A stretch of DNA of 64,000 nt from Penelope pileata (lineage: Eukaryota; Chordata; Aves; Galliformes; Cracidae). The stretch spans positions 113,132 through 177,131 of the forward strand of contig WBMW01001704.1 in assembly GCA_013396635.1 (NCBI GenBank), written 5' to 3'. The position numbers and the translations under genes were made by a program. The notes below the pieces were generated by a model. It worked only from the letters and a program-made list of their open reading frames with translations. It searched no databases and had not been told where the DNA came from. Below, one piece after another: positions 19,390-34,300 of this stretch (positions are counted from its first letter, which is position 1; every line of letters starts with the position of its first letter).

Positions 19390-22300
19390 CTGCAGAGAAC
19401 GGCACCATCGAGGCATCAGTGCCACCGAGTCCAGCATGGCTGTGGCTGTCCCAGTGGTGTCCCCAAACCCCAGCGTTTTCTCTGAAATTCAGGGTAGTTG
19501 AGATCTCTTCCCCTCCCCTTTCCAGTCCCTGCTGTTATCGACATGGCAGCCACCAGAGGTGACAACAGCGCAGCCATGAAGGTGACACGATCAGAGAACG
19601 AGCTCCTGTGCACTCACAAAATGAATCATTCCACATCTTGGCAGATCAAGGGATGGAGCCGTGAGAATTCAGTGCAATTTACCTCTGATCTCTGTTCCCT
19701 TCTACTCGGGACAGAGAGGACAGAGGTGGGTGAGCTCTAATTCCCATGCAGTCACCACAAGGTCCCTTTAGGCAAGGTCTGGTGGTGGGAACATGAAGGA
19801 ATGTGCTGTTACCAACCATGACAAAGAGGGTGACATTGGTGGGCCCCAGGGCCTCCAGGGACTCGGGCTCATCTGGGGACCTCCTGTAGTGGAACGTGGT
19901 GCCGGCGATGTCGAAGCGTCGCGGTGGGTCGATGGAGAGCTTCCCATTGATGTAGTACTCGCCAGCCTCACCCCTCAGCGCTGCCGGGACAGGAGAGCCA
20001 GGCTCAGCACAACAGCAAAGCACATGCTTGCATCAACGCATGCTCACATCAACACGTGCTCACATCAACATGTGGCCACATCTGCATGTGGCCACATCCA
20101 CGTGAGCCCAATCCACATGCACCCCCATCCAGCATCTCATCTGCCAGGCTCAGAGCATCGTTCTGTGGGAGCAGAAGTATCCTCAGCCTCGTTTTCCAGG
20201 GAGGGAATAGGTGGGATGATGGTGCAGGTGATGGGGACACCTGGCAGCAGGACAAGCTGTGGCCACCGAGCCAGGCTCTGACCCAGCTGCGCACACCGGG
20301 TCTGGGCTGCGGGGGGGCTGGCAGCCCGGCTGCGGTTGCTGATGGGAGGCACTAGAGGGAGTCCGGCTCTCGCCCATTCCCACGCTCTGATACCAACACA
20401 TCTGCATCCACATCTGCTTCACCCCTGCCCTCACCGCTGGCACTGCCATGATGCTCCGGGGCTGGGCGGATGTTTTGTACTGATGAGGATAAAGGATGCT
20501 CCCTCCCCTCCCACCTGAGGTGCGGGGACAGTCCCTGGAGTGGCAGGCACTGGTGGCAGCAGCAGGGACACGAGCTTGGGCTGTGCCCCCAGTGCACAGA
20601 AATCCAGGTGGGACAGACAGAAGGAGCTGCCAGCTCACCTGGAGCATCCCCAAACCCAGTGAAGGCAGCTGGCTGGGGGGACACAGCCAGGGGACCCCAC
20701 TGTCACCTCTCCACAGTCCGGCTCCTGCTCCTGGAGGGAACCTGAGCCCCCTGCCCACCCCTCTGACCGCTGCCCATCACATGGAGGATAGAAAGGGGAG
20801 ACAGGGGGAAAGAAAAAAGCCCACTGCAAAAACAGTGATCCAGAGCCTGGCTGGAAAATCAAGCCCAAGGAAAATGTGAGCTGGTCTATTTTTAATCCCC
20901 AGCCCAACGTGCTGGCGGAGGGGGGAATGCCAAGGAGCTGCCGACAGCGCCAGGAATGGAGGGGAGTGGGGTTTGCTCAGGGTTAGGCAGGATGGAGGCT
21001 GATCCAGGGCAGGCAGCCCTGCCAGCACAGCCCGCTGTCTTCCTCTGCCCCCATGCCAAGCTGGGACCCCTGCAATGGGCAGGGCAGAGGGTAGGCTGAG
21101 CACTGTGTGGGTGTGATCCCAGTGGCCCCCAGCCCTCCTCACCCAGGTAGTTGATGGAGAGGTTCAGCTCCCGGATGTCGATGTGGACGGAGCCCTTGGG
21201 GATCTGGATCACCTCCTCGTAACCTGTGAGACACCACGGGTCGGTGAGCAGCCAGGCTCAGCCTCCGAGCCCACAGCCCATGCAGATGGCAGCCCAGTGA
21301 AAGCACTGCAGGAGATGCTGGCAGTGCACAGGGGCTCGTTTAGCCACCCGTTGCAATTAAACACGAGATGGGGCAGGAGCTCGGGGCCAGGCAGCTGGGT
21401 GCCAGCGGTGGCTGCAGCATGGCTTGGCCAGCGAAGGGGAGCGATGCACTCCCTGCTGCCAGGCTATTATCCTGGGATGTCCCTGTCCATCCCAGTGTCC
21501 CCAGGGTGGATGACACCGAGGTGCCCGTTGGGAGGACAGACCCAGGGTGGGCGATGCTGGCTGCCCGCTCCCTACCTCCCTCTGGCAGTGACTGGTTGAA
21601 GACGCCCTCGATGGTCTCGCAGGAGCTGCCATCTCCCCCGCACACGCGGCACTTGTCCTCCTTCGCGTCGGAGCCCAGCACCCGGTCGCAGCCCACGTGC
21701 TGCAGGAAGGAGCGGGGGGATATCACCCATCCCAGAGAGGCCCTGACTCCCACCCTGCAGTATCCCAGGAGCAGGGAATTCTCCAGGCTCCGTATCAGTC
21801 TTCCCATTGCCCCAGAGCCCGGGGTCTGCATGGGTGTGCGCAGGGCACAGGGATGCCCATGCTGGCCCTGCCCTCGCCCCGAGCCCGTCCCACCTTGCAC
21901 TCCCCATTGACACAGATGTCATTGGAGTCCTGCCGGCACGGCGTCCCATCCACCACGGCCGCAGCTCTCTCCGTGTAGAAGTTGAAGCCCTCGGCCAGGC
22001 AATTGAGGGAACAGGCTTTCACACCCCCTAGGAAAGATGCTGAGGTTTGAATGATGCCAAAGGAGAGAAAGGAAGAGAGGCAGACCTTGCCCTTGGCCTC
22101 ATCCTGCTCCTGGTCCAGCTGTGCAGCTCCAGGTGCCCAGGACGATGTCCCAGCCATGCAGAGGGACCCAGAGCAATACCCAGACACCGTATGGACCAGC
22201 AGCAAGGTGAGATCCTGGAACCCAACACCAGGAAACATGGGCACAGTGTTACAGGGAACAATCTGACCTGCTCTGACGTGGTGCCAGCCACTCCTGGGTC

Positions 22301-25300
22301 ACCTGGCACTTTGCAAAGGCTATGGAGAGCTTTGTGCCCATTCTACAGGCAGGGAAATCGAGACAGCAGATCTTAAACAAATTGTCCCCAAAGGATCACC
22401 GTGAAGGCTGGAACTGAAGAGCCTCTGTCCATCCTCAGTTCCAAACCAGTTTCTCAGCTGTTATGCCATGTGGCCAGAGCTTGGCTTGTGGTTCTTGGGA
22501 ACAGGACTGGTTATGGAGGAAGAAGACTGGGAGGAGAGGTCTGAGCAGAGCAGTTGCCTCTCTGCTGTCATCAGATTTTACTGAACAGCCCAACAGCCTG
22601 CAGGACCCTGGCAGACAGAAGCATCCCCGGGTCCTGGCAGTTTGCTCCTGCAGCCATGAGCTGGGAAGCCCCTAAATTGCAGCAACTGAAATCTACAAAA
22701 TCTGCAAATCATTATTGCACATCAAAGGGGCAGATGGAGGGGAGGGGTGGCCCAGCTGTGCCTGGGAGCACCTGAACGCAGCTGGGGGGGAAGGAAGAGC
22801 AAAGCCAGGGGAGGGTGGAGCAGGAGGAGACAGGAGAGGGGAATTCAGCCGCTCGGAGGCACGCTGTCAAGCAGGATGCCTGGGCAAGCCCTTGGAGAAG
22901 GTGCTACATCAGCCCTCCCTATGGAGAGCCAACCTCCCTGCAGCAGCCCTGCCTTCACAGGAGCACCGGAGCCACCAAGGGGACAGCGTAGGTGTGACCC
23001 CAGCAAGGCGCAGAGCTCGGTGTGTTCTTTGGCTTTGGGCTGAGCAGTGCAAGGTCAGTAAGAGCGGGGTCTGCTGTGGGTACCGACCTTCACCTGCCAC
23101 ACAGCCTCCGAGGATGTTTTGTTCCTCCTGCCTGCCCTGTCCCATGGTGGAATTAAAGGGCATTACAACCGACAATGAGCAATCTCCTGTTTTCTGCATG
23201 CCCCTGCTCCTCCCCAGCCCTCTCCCAGCCCTGTGAGCCATTCCTCTCTCCCTTGGCTCCTGCACCCGCCAAGAGCAAAATGAATAACTAAGTGAATAAA
23301 ACAAAATAAACAAACAATTAAAGCTGCATTCCATGAGGTATCTGCTGACTGCCGAGCTCCAAAAGGCTGAGCTCAGCACTTCTTGCTGGGGCTGCCTTTC
23401 TCTCCTGGGGTCCGGGCTCCAGGACCATTATAAATCACCGCCAGGAAAACGCACATTGGCCCCACGCAGAACCCAACACAGCTCACAGTGACTCGGTGGC
23501 TGGTGCCAGGCTTCCAGTGGGTGGCTTTGTCCCTTCCCAAACTGCCCACGGGACCCTGCATGCCTGGGAGATTTCCCATCCAGCGAAGGACATCGCTGCG
23601 GGGCTGATGTCTGATGGGTGAATGGTGCGGGCACCTTCACACTGCTGTGCCTTTCAGAAAAAGGGGTGGCTGCAGGGGACAGTGCCAAAGGCAGTGGCCA
23701 AGCTCGGTTGGGAAGAGGCTCAGCCAGCGCGGTGAATGTCTCCTGGCAGAAGGACACATGCCCAAAAGCATCCTGCAGAGCTGAGGCATCTGCATCTGAA
23801 GGGCAGATGGGTGCCTGTGCTGCCACATCACCCAAACGTTGGCAAAGCAGTTTGTTGGGATGGGGGACAGATCACTCAAGATTTGTTGGGGTGAGGGAAA
23901 GGGATGATCCCTCAATGTCACTTCGGTCCCAGCTCATCCCCCATGCTGCTGACACCAGAAACAGTCTCTCATTGATGGGTCCCAGGCACGTGGGGCACAC
24001 CAGTTCCAGTCCCTCTATTTGTAATGCCTCAGTGTTCCTCCCTGTGCCACCACAGAGGAAGACAGTGATACCCTCTGACACCAAATAAATAAAGCCATAA
24101 GAGCCAAACCATGCAGTTCCTGGTGACCCAAAGCCAACCTGGAGAGCTGACACAGGGAACTCCCAGCTCCCTTTGAGACACAGATGTGCCAATGCTCACA
24201 GCCTCCTGGGAAGAGGACAGGTTTCATCACCTTAATTTATAGGAGAGGAAGGGGCTTATTTGAAAGCCAAAGCAGGAATCAGTCAGGGCCAGATGAAAAT
24301 ACAAAGGCTGAAGTGCGACTGGGAAACTGTCCCCTGGGCTCAGACCACTGGGGGACAGAGAGGTCCAAGCAAGGGCAGCTCCCAGCTCCAGCCATGGGGC
24401 TGTCTTCCACCTTGGCATCCATTGGGGTCTTTGTGTGACTTACTGCTTTGCAATTTTATTACATTTTTATTGATCCATCCCCTGCAGCCTCAGCACATCT
24501 GCTCCGGCTGCAGGAGCCCCGCTGGGAGGTGTGCTTATTTACACAGCTGCGAAGGATTTCCCCAGTCAAGTTCATTAACTACATGAAGGAGACGCACTGT
24601 TCTTTCTCATTATTAAGAGATTTCTGCCACAGAGGCCTCCTCCCACCCCCTCTCCTTGCTGGACACTTTGCAGGGCACAGGAGGACTGACCTCAGAAGGG
24701 GGAATGCTGCAGGATCCCCTGGTTTGGATCCCCTCTGCTCGGGTGGGAGCTGCACCTGGTGGTGCAGGTAAGGCACCACATACCACCAGGGAGAGAGCCC
24801 TGGACAAACCAGAGTGGTACTTTGTGTTGCTTTAACAACTCCCTTTTCCCATCTTCGTGTTTGTTCACTTGGTAATTAAAAATCAGTCGAGGAAAGAAGC
24901 AGCTATAATGCTGCTGAAATTGGTTCTGGCAGAACAAAGTTAAAGAGCACAGAGCTGAGTGATGCAGGATGCGGGCACGGCAGGACAGCCACTGCCAAGC
25001 ACTGGAAAGGAGCCTGGCAATCTGCAGGACACAGCCTGCAGGACCTGGGCTCACAGAGATGTTGACTCACTGCCCAGCAGAGCACTTGGGCCACAGGACC
25101 TGTCCCTGCAGAGATGGGGGACCCAAAGCCCTGCTCCAGCCTTGCTGCAGCCCAGGGATGCTCCGAGCAGCACCCGGCCCCGCAGCCCTCGCTCACCTCC
25201 CCGGTATGTCTTCCAGGTGTAGTACTTCCCTCGGAAGGGAACGTTGTCAAACTCAGCGCACTGCAGCTCTCGGAAGTCCTGGGAGCCCGGCGGGCAGTCC

Positions 25301-28300
25301 TGCGGCCACAGAAACAGAGCTGAGCACCCTGGTGAGAGCAGCTGCCTACCTGCTACAGGTCCCAGTGACCAGCACCAGCACTTTGAAGAGCTGGACACCC
25401 ACTGTCACCTGCCAATGCTGCAGCGTGGCAGGAGCATCCTGCTCACAAAGCTAAATGCTATTTGAAGACCAACAGCACGAGCCATTGGGTCCCAGCTGGT
25501 CTGTCTGCAGGTGCACTGCTTGCTCTTGCACACAATCCTTTAAAAGTAGGCACAAAGCATCGGGGAGGCATCTATTTTCCTTGCTACAAGCCCGTGGATG
25601 TTAAAGCTATCATTTCCCAGGTCCAAAGCTGAATTGTGCTTCCCCGCAGAGCAGCTGTTTCTCTTTGCTCCCTTTGAGGTTTAACGCCCACCCTGGGAAG
25701 CCAGGTGTTGCAGCGGGGTTTTGGGACCCCACCGGGCTTGTACTCGCAGAGCGCAAAGCAACCGCTGCCGTGTCGGTGCTGGAAGTCTCTGATCTCTCCC
25801 TGTTTCCCCTGTTATCTTTTGGGGCCCCTTCTGGATGCCAAAGCCCCTCGGGCCTGTACCACCCATCTGCCCTCTGAACCAGCGGTGCAGGCATGCCCCG
25901 TCCTGCTTGGGTTTTCCCCACTGCTGCCAGCACAGCACAGCTTGCCTCCCCCAGCCCAGAGCCTCCTCCCTGTGCCCCACAGCAGCACCCAACACTCTGC
26001 AGCCACACAGGGGGCCTATTGCTGCCCCCCAGCCCTGCTGACCCCCCACCTTTCCTCTGAGGGTACTCACGTCGGTGTTACAGGACCGGTAGCGTTTCCG
26101 CTCCCCCAGGCAGTACTTCCCCCCGATTGTGGGCCTGGCAAACAGGGAACGAGATAGAAAAGCAGCTCAGGACTGTGAGCCAGCATTGCTGGCTTCCCCG
26201 AGCCCATGGGAACACCGTGGCTTTTCCCACTTTGCTACAAGGACAGGTCCTGCCTGGAGGAACCTGCGTGCTCTGTGGGACTGTCCGAGTGGCTACTGCC
26301 TTCCCCATTGACCCAAGCACCCAGGGTGAAGCACGGCCACGTGCACGTCCACCTACCGCGGGCTGTCGCAGTGCCGGACGGAGGAGGACACGCCGCCGCC
26401 GCACGTCCTGCTGCACTCTCCCCAGGATGACCAGGAGCCCCAGGCACCATCCACGCCCTCTGGCCGGGTGCCAAAGGGCACACATTCCCTCTTGTAGCAC
26501 CACTGGGGAGAGACAGAGCTTCAGACCTCCTCCCATTGACCATGGGAGGCCATTTGGGGCTGGGATCTGACTTGATCCCGTGAAATGGGAATGCTGAGCT
26601 GTGTTGGCCTTGGAGCCAAGTTGGAGCCAACTCACCTCTCCCCGGGCAACCGCTTGTCTGGTTCACAGCATCACCATTTGTGTGTGCTGTGTGTTCGGGG
26701 TTAGCAGGGACGCTCATGCAAATTTGCCTATGAAATACTTCCCTTGGACCTGGAAAGGATCCTGCACCCCCTGGAGTCAACAGTGATGCAAGGAGCAGGA
26801 CACTGCCAGACCCACTGCTGTTCTCTGGGCACGATGCCGGACACTGTGCCTCGGGGGCTGAGATAATCCCAGGAAGGAAGAAAATGCTGTGTGCTCCTTC
26901 CAGGGGTTGATAACCCACCCTGGAGCTACTGGCACGGCCTCTCCCGGCTCCTTTCAAGCCAGGCTCTCCACAGGCAGCCCGGTCTGCAGGGAAGAATAAC
27001 CCAGGGCCTCCCAGAACACCCAGCTGCTTGCATAGCAGCGTGTCAGCAAAGGTGTGACCGCATGCAGAGGGGACACTCAGCATCCATGGCCCTTCTGGTG
27101 TCCCTGCTGATGGCCCCAGAAAATGTCAGCAGTCAGCTATGTCCCTGTGCAACCAACTCAAAGAGCATTTGGCCCTTGGAAGGAGCCAGCAAGACCATGA
27201 ACCCACAGCACAAACTCATCCTGTCTCTCCTTTAACCCTGGGTAACTGCAGTATTTTCTGCAATCTATTCCTTTCCCCCACTCTCCCCAGCTGAAAGGGC
27301 GATGCCAGGGCTCAGAGCTGCTCCAGGCACACGGAGCTCCCAGGGCTCTGCAGGAGGAGCAGGGGCCACGAGCCAGCAGCTCCCCAGGGTGAGGGTGAGG
27401 AGGCTTAAAACAGAGATGAATTTTCTTATATCACCCAAGGAAATCAAATCACCTCTGAAACATGAATTAACACAAAATGATGAACTGAGGGATAGGATGG
27501 CAACTGGAGGGGTTCAAACTGAGTCTATATCTTCACCAGGAATAGATTTCATGAGTCCTGTGACTATTCTGCACTTATCTTTGAGGAACTCTGGTTAGAA
27601 AACAACTAGTAGTAAGTTGGGGGAAAAGCAAAGATTTGGAAGAGGAAAAAAACAGTAAAAAATCACCAGGAGAAAAAAATTGCCGTTGTATATGATGAAT
27701 CTCAAGCAGTAGGGATGTTCAGCCCCAGGAGCTGCGTAATCCCTTGCAATCTAATTTCCAGTGGAACTGAGACAACTGCAAAGAATAATGCATTTGTCAA
27801 AGCCATCTGCTTTCCTGCACATGAGCTTCTCCAGCTTCTTAAGGATTTGAAATTTTTCTTCGATTTCTTGGGAATGATTTTTTCCTCTAGTGGAAAGATA
27901 CATCCATTTTGTGGTGAATGTCCCAGTCCTCTGTTGTCCCAATTATTATATACACTATGAGTCATTAACGCTTTGTTTTGATAGTTTCACACTCACTTTA
28001 TGCTGGTGCAAATGAGGGTTGGAGGTGCAGGGAAAGACGAGAGATGAACAATTCTCAAGTCAAAAAGCACTTCCAAAATACACGGCCATGAGAAATCCTA
28101 CTTTCACCTCTCAGCTGAATGTGAAAAATGAAAACATCCAGCCTTGCCAGGCAGTTTCTTGCAAGTAGATCTGAAAGTCTGTTACTAAACTATGGTCCAT
28201 CCATAGTTGGGTCCATCCACCCAAGTGGGTGCTCTTGGATCAGCCCCGCACTCCCCAGCACAAACAATAACCACGGTTATCGGTGGACAAGGGGTTCAGC

Positions 28301-31300
28301 CACCCACTGCCCACTCTCTGCAGTGCCCTGGGCTTCCTTACCCCCTTGTCGATGGTGTTGGTTTGGCATATGGTCCCCTCCGCAGCGGGGATGCTGTTGG
28401 TTATGCAGCGGTTGCTTTTACTCAGGCACCATAACTCACTGCAGACTTCCTGGAAAGAGAGAGATTTTGGGGGAGAGGGGGAGGGAAGGAGAAAGAAACA
28501 AAGACACGGAGCCAAGGTCAGGATTCACCCGTGCTGGGGCTGCAAGGCTGGGGCAGCAGCAGCAAGTCCCCTCCCCAGGGCTGGGGACATTTCCTTTGTT
28601 GGGTCTTCCTTGCAGAGGCCAAGCACAAGGACCCATCCCGCAGCACCTGCCATGAGCATCCCCCTGCCAGGTGGATCCAGACCTCCAGCCAGCCTAATAG
28701 TCCTAAAGGAAAGATTCCTCTGGAGGGTTCAGAGCTGCTTTCAGAGCAATCAGAACAATGCCAGGTACTGAGCCAGCCCCTAAGCAGCTCTGAAGTGGGC
28801 ACCTCTGCTCGTTTCTCTGCTAGCTCCTGGGTACAGTGGGGTCTGGGAAGTGAAAGGGGCTGGGGACTCCACACCCCCTTCCAGGGGGTTTCCTGTGCTG
28901 CAGAACCTGAGCCTGGACCCATCCTGACCTCTGAGAGCGTCAGCAGACAAAAAGTTTCCCTTGGCTGCTCCAGCTGCTCTACCCATTGGTTCAAAACCCA
29001 CCCAAGTACTGGGTCCGTGACAGAGACCTGGCAAACCCATCCCAGCTGCTAAATCAGAAAGCCCAGCCCCTCTGAACTTGCTCTGCCCTTAAATCTGCCA
29101 GACTGGACTGCAACACCTGCAAACTGCAAAGCAACAGCACATAGCAGAGCTGAGCTTCCTGCCAGATCTCTGTCCCATTCCCATTCTTACTGAAGCAAGA
29201 CTTTGGAAAGCTCCCCACTTTGCAGAGAGCTCTGGCACTGGCACAGTGGCTGCCAGCTGGGTGGCTGGGAATCCTTGGTGCTGGCACCAAGAGGTGTGAA
29301 AACATGCCAACAGACCTCAGCTCTGAGATGCAATGGGGTTTGGGGTTTCTAACTCTCACCAAAGCTCAGCTACAACTGAACAAGGGAAGGACAGTCTCTC
29401 TCTCAACTTAAAAAGGCACCTACCCCTTCATATTGCACTCCCAGAGCTGTTACAGCTTGGAAAGTAGGAGCTCCTGTGGTCTTTCTACTGTGCCACCAAC
29501 AGAGAGGACTTCCCAGCTCTAACAGTTACACCTATTCACCCCATCATCACCAAACCTATTAATAATCTGCTCTGTGCTGGCATGGAGATGGAGAAAGCCA
29601 GAAAAGAAATGGATGCTGATGTGTTTGCAGCATCGCTCTGCAGTTTGTTTATACAGGACGTGGGATGGGTGGATGTACACATTCACCCAGATTTATGCGC
29701 ACACACTCGAGCCCCTGTGCCCTTTGGGCTTCTCCCAAACACGCATGATGGGCTGGGCTAGAGGGGTCATCACAAGGACATCTTGTGCTTTTGTGATCCT
29801 TGTGTATATACAGGAAGAGTCTGCCCAAGTTAAAAATTAGCCTGGAAACAAGCACGTAAACGTGGAAAATTTCCATTCCACGGCCTCTGGTTGAGCTGAG
29901 GAGGGGCACTGACTGCAGTCAGTTGTGGTGCTCAGACTCAGACTTTTCCCACTGTTGCATCCACCCCACTTGCAGTGGGCTCTAGGCCATGTTGTAGCAC
30001 AGCACCGGAGCAGGGAGAGCCAAGCTCAGCTGTTTGTCCACCGAGGTGAGCTAGTGAGACCAGTGGAAGGAGGTTTAGCACTGGGCCATACGATACAGCT
30101 GAACACGCGGAGTGAGAAACTGGTTCGTATTGGATCGCTTCAATGGCAAAGAGTGGGCTTGGATTTGTGTGATTGCAAGAGAAACTAGAAACAAGAGATC
30201 TGTTGTGTTTTATCCTTCCACAGCTTTCCAGGGCTTGGACTTGTGTGGATACACGTGTGTCCATCAGACAGCACAGAGGCCCACGTAGCTCACTGCTTTC
30301 TCTAGGGGAAGGTGGATGCTTTAGGGGGTTCAATCAGCCACTAAGTGCATGCACCTCCCACTCGTTACCATGCAGTATGGTAGCAGGCAATGCTCTGCAT
30401 GTTAAACACAGCAAAATGTCAGGCTGAGATCCAGGAAGACTCTTCCTCCTGAAACGACCTTTCTTGCCTGTGTTTTTCTGTACTCAAACACCAGGGGATG
30501 CAGTGTGATGGGGGTGAGGTGGGCAGCCATCCCTCTGACACTCACACCAACCCACCTTGCCTGGAAGAGAGAATTTTCTCCTCCTAAGTTGGTGTGACAG
30601 CATAGTGACTTCTGGTAAGGACTACAAAAAATATATCTGTGTACTAAATCCCCAGAGACAGAGGAGTCTGGAGTGGGGACTGCAGCTTGGCTTTCAGCTG
30701 CAGCCCCTGGGATTCAACAGCAGCCAAGGGATGGGGCAGAGGCAGGAGATCTTCCCATGGGATAATGTGATGGAAACTGGGCTGCAGCCAACCTCTGTGG
30801 ATGTGAAACGACCTCCTCTGCCTTCTCACAGGGAAGCAAAGTGGAAAGCTCACAGGGAACGTGCAAGTGCCCTTCATTACAAGCAGGCCAGCAAAGCAAT
30901 GTGGGCAGCAGAGGAACGGCCCCACGGCCCTTTGCAGCCCCAATCCTCCACCCCCTGGGAACCGATAGTAAAGCAGGAAGGCTCTCTACCCCGTATTTAC
31001 ACTGGCGAGATTTAACTCCGTACTGGAAACGGCACTGCTCGTCTGCATCGTAGGCCTGTCCTGGAGCCACTGTGGGGTAGATAAAGTCTTGCTTGGGAGG
31101 AGCGTTGTTCAGGCATAATCCCATCCCAGAGCTGGAAACAAAGAGAGAAGAATCAGAGTTTGGAAAAGCTTTTGGGGAAGCGTTGCGGGAGGGGAGCAGC
31201 AGCTCACCGGGCTCTGCTGGGGCTCAGCTCTTGCACGCTTGGCTGCTCTGGGAGGTAATTTCACTGCTTTCCAGTAAGGAAACCTCTGAGCACAATCAGT

Positions 31301-34300
31301 GCTGAGAAAGTGCTCTGAGATCTGTCTCCATCCCCAGGGCTGGGTTTTGGGAAGCACTTTTGGCACATGCAACTCTAGAAGTTTTACTCTGAGTGTTTCG
31401 CAGGCTGCTACCAGCCCCTGGCTGTCCCACCTGATCTGGGTACAGCAGACCCCAGGACCCTGTCCTGCCTGCATAATCTGGGGGTTGATGGAATCACTGC
31501 TCTCTCACCATAGGGCTGCAGAGCTTCAGCTGAAGGTGCTGAGCACAGGGAGCCCTGCTTTCCAAGCCCATCCTTCTGCATGCCAGAGCTTGGGAGGAAC
31601 ATCCAAATTCTGCAAGAAACATGCTTTTCCCTCTCCCTTCCTCACCGCTCAGAGCTCCCCTTAAATCACAACCCCTGTCACCACTCCCCCAGCCCCATGT
31701 CCCGGGGTCTTGTGCACAGCACAGCCCTGGCACGGATGGGGCTCCTGGGGCTGGGATGTCTCATGGGGGCGGCGAGAGTGAGACACAAAGGGGCTGTCAC
31801 AAATTCTTCTCCTTGCCGAGACCTCAGGGTTATGTGAGGATAACAGCCCTGGCCACGATGCTTTCCCAATGTTCTCCGTGCCTTGCCGTGCATCCAGGGG
31901 TCAGAGGCAAGGAGGGCAGCTTTTGCTGTGGCCAAACATGAGCTGTGGGATGTGGAATTTGCTGATAAGCCGTGCTGCTCTGGCTGAGCTCCGTGGGATG
32001 GAGGGGCACAGGGCAGCCCCTCTGATGGCTGCAGCATCTCAGCTCTGGTCTGTGTCAGTACAGGTCTGGTATTCACACTGCCCTGAGACTGCTCCTGCCA
32101 CACTGACCTTACACACTGGCTTCTCTCATTTGTAATTTAAGTTTTGCCTGGTCCTTCCGTTAGGCAGTGCCTGTATCCTGCCACAGACCTCAGCAAAATG
32201 GATCCTGACTGCTCCATTTTGATGGAAACCCTGAGGGCTCCCTGAACTCTCAACAGAAGCATGCCCGAGGCAAGGTGACAATACCAAAACTTGGGGACTT
32301 GGAAACATAAATCCCTTCTCCTGAATTCCAAAGGTGCTTTGGACAAAATACCATCTGAAGTTGCTTGTTCAGCTCTAAATTCTCCTCCTCAGTGTCTGCA
32401 GAAGCTGCTTACAGGGCGCAGCCCCAGTCCTGTCTCCAGATCCTCCTTCCCCACCTTCCCTGTGATTCCTGGCTGAACTTCAGAAGTGTCCAAATGCCTC
32501 CAGAAGCCACAGATTTATTTGTGAAGTTTCTGGAAGTGGGGAACCTAAATAAAGGTCTCACAGCTGCAGGGTGAATGGGGTTAGCATCCTCAGCAAGAAA
32601 GTCTAAAGGAAAGGAAGGAAAGCACGTGCGCCTTGGGATGGGATGAGGTGTAGGGAGAAAAGACACGAGGTGCATGGGCTGCCTGCTTTGGGGGCTTTTC
32701 TTTGGCTTTACCCACTCCTCACAAGGGACTGGGAGAGGCTGGAGGTGTGCACTGGTTGTGAGGCAGAAGGGGGGTAAGGTGAGGTGGATTCCTTACTCCA
32801 GGAAGCTGGTGATGTAATCCCTGCTGCACGTAGACCACACAAAGGGGTTGGTTTTCATGGTGATGTGAGCAGCCATCAGCTTGGCTGTTTCTTGCCCACG
32901 GGAGCCACAGCTGTTGCCGACCCCGTCATGATTCATGCCAAACCTAGAAAACATCACCAAGGCATCAGGAAGAGGATCGGCCACTGCATTTTCAACACAT
33001 CCTGATCAGCCGTAAGAAGAATTTTGCAGCTCCTGCTGGCAGGAAACAACCAACAGGAACCTTTCTTCCCAATGGCCACCCGCAGGGACTCCTCAGGCAC
33101 AGTACTCACGTGTGGCCGATCTCGTGGGCAATGGTGAAGGCTGTGGCCAGGCCAATGTCCTCGTTGATGCTGCAGCTCCGTTCTCGTTCACACATGCCAC
33201 CCACCGGGGCCAGACCTAGGGAAGGCAGACGGAGTGGTCATGTAGGGCCAGGACCAAGCAGCTGTGCTGTGCATGGGTTGCCCTGAGGGACCTAAAGATG
33301 CACTTCGTGCTCACTAACTCTGAGCACAGCCTGCTCTTAATAGCAAGTTTCTTCCCACCGGTTTCATTGGCCTTTGGGATGGACCCAGGGGTTTTATGGG
33401 CTGTGGGTACATGGCCACTCAGCACTGTCAACTAATTTTGACAACAACAGACTCAAATGCTAAGGATGGGTCAAAATCCACTGAATTTCATATCCAGAGC
33501 CCAGACTATGGGCAGTCACAGCACTGCTGGTGGGGGAATGGGGTTGTTCTGCCAGGAGCCTGGGATCAGCCACACCAACACTTGGGCATCCATAGAGTCA
33601 TAGAACGGCCTGGGTTGGAAGGGAACTCAAAGCCCATCCAGTTCCAACCCCCTTACCATGGGCAGGGTTGACAACCATTGAATCAGTCACTGGATCAGGC
33701 TGCCCAGGGCCCATCCAACCTGGCCTCCAAACACCTCCAGGGATGGAGCATCCACAACTTCTCCGTGCAGCCTGTTCCAGCGCCTCACCACTCTCTCAGT
33801 GAAAAATTTCCACTTGACATCTAATCTAAATCTCCCTTCTTTGAGTTTTAAACCATTCCCCCTGGTCCCATCAATATCTACTCATGCCTGGACAACCAAG
33901 TAGCCCAGGATCCAGCCTGACCACCTGTGTTTGGTTCTGACTGTGATGGAGAACGCACTCAGACTCTATCCAAAGGGCTGGACAAGGCAGAAATCCCCCT
34001 GGCAACAGATCCTGCTGACCCTCTGCCACCACTGTCCCACTGCCACAGGCTGTGCCCTACTGCTAAGGGCTGGAGAAGGGTCAATCTTCGTTCTAGGAAC
34101 AGGCCAAGCCACCACAAGCCCTGCAGCTTCCACCTCTCTCCCAAGCACTGTGTCCGCAGCTGCATTGGGTCAGAGATCCACCAACTTTTCCTTTTTAATT
34201 GCAGTGATTCACAGCAATAATCCCTCCCTGACTGCTTAGTCTAGACCAGGGCAAGACAAATTAGGAGCTACAGCCAGAGAGAGTTGCAGGCTCTGTCTGT

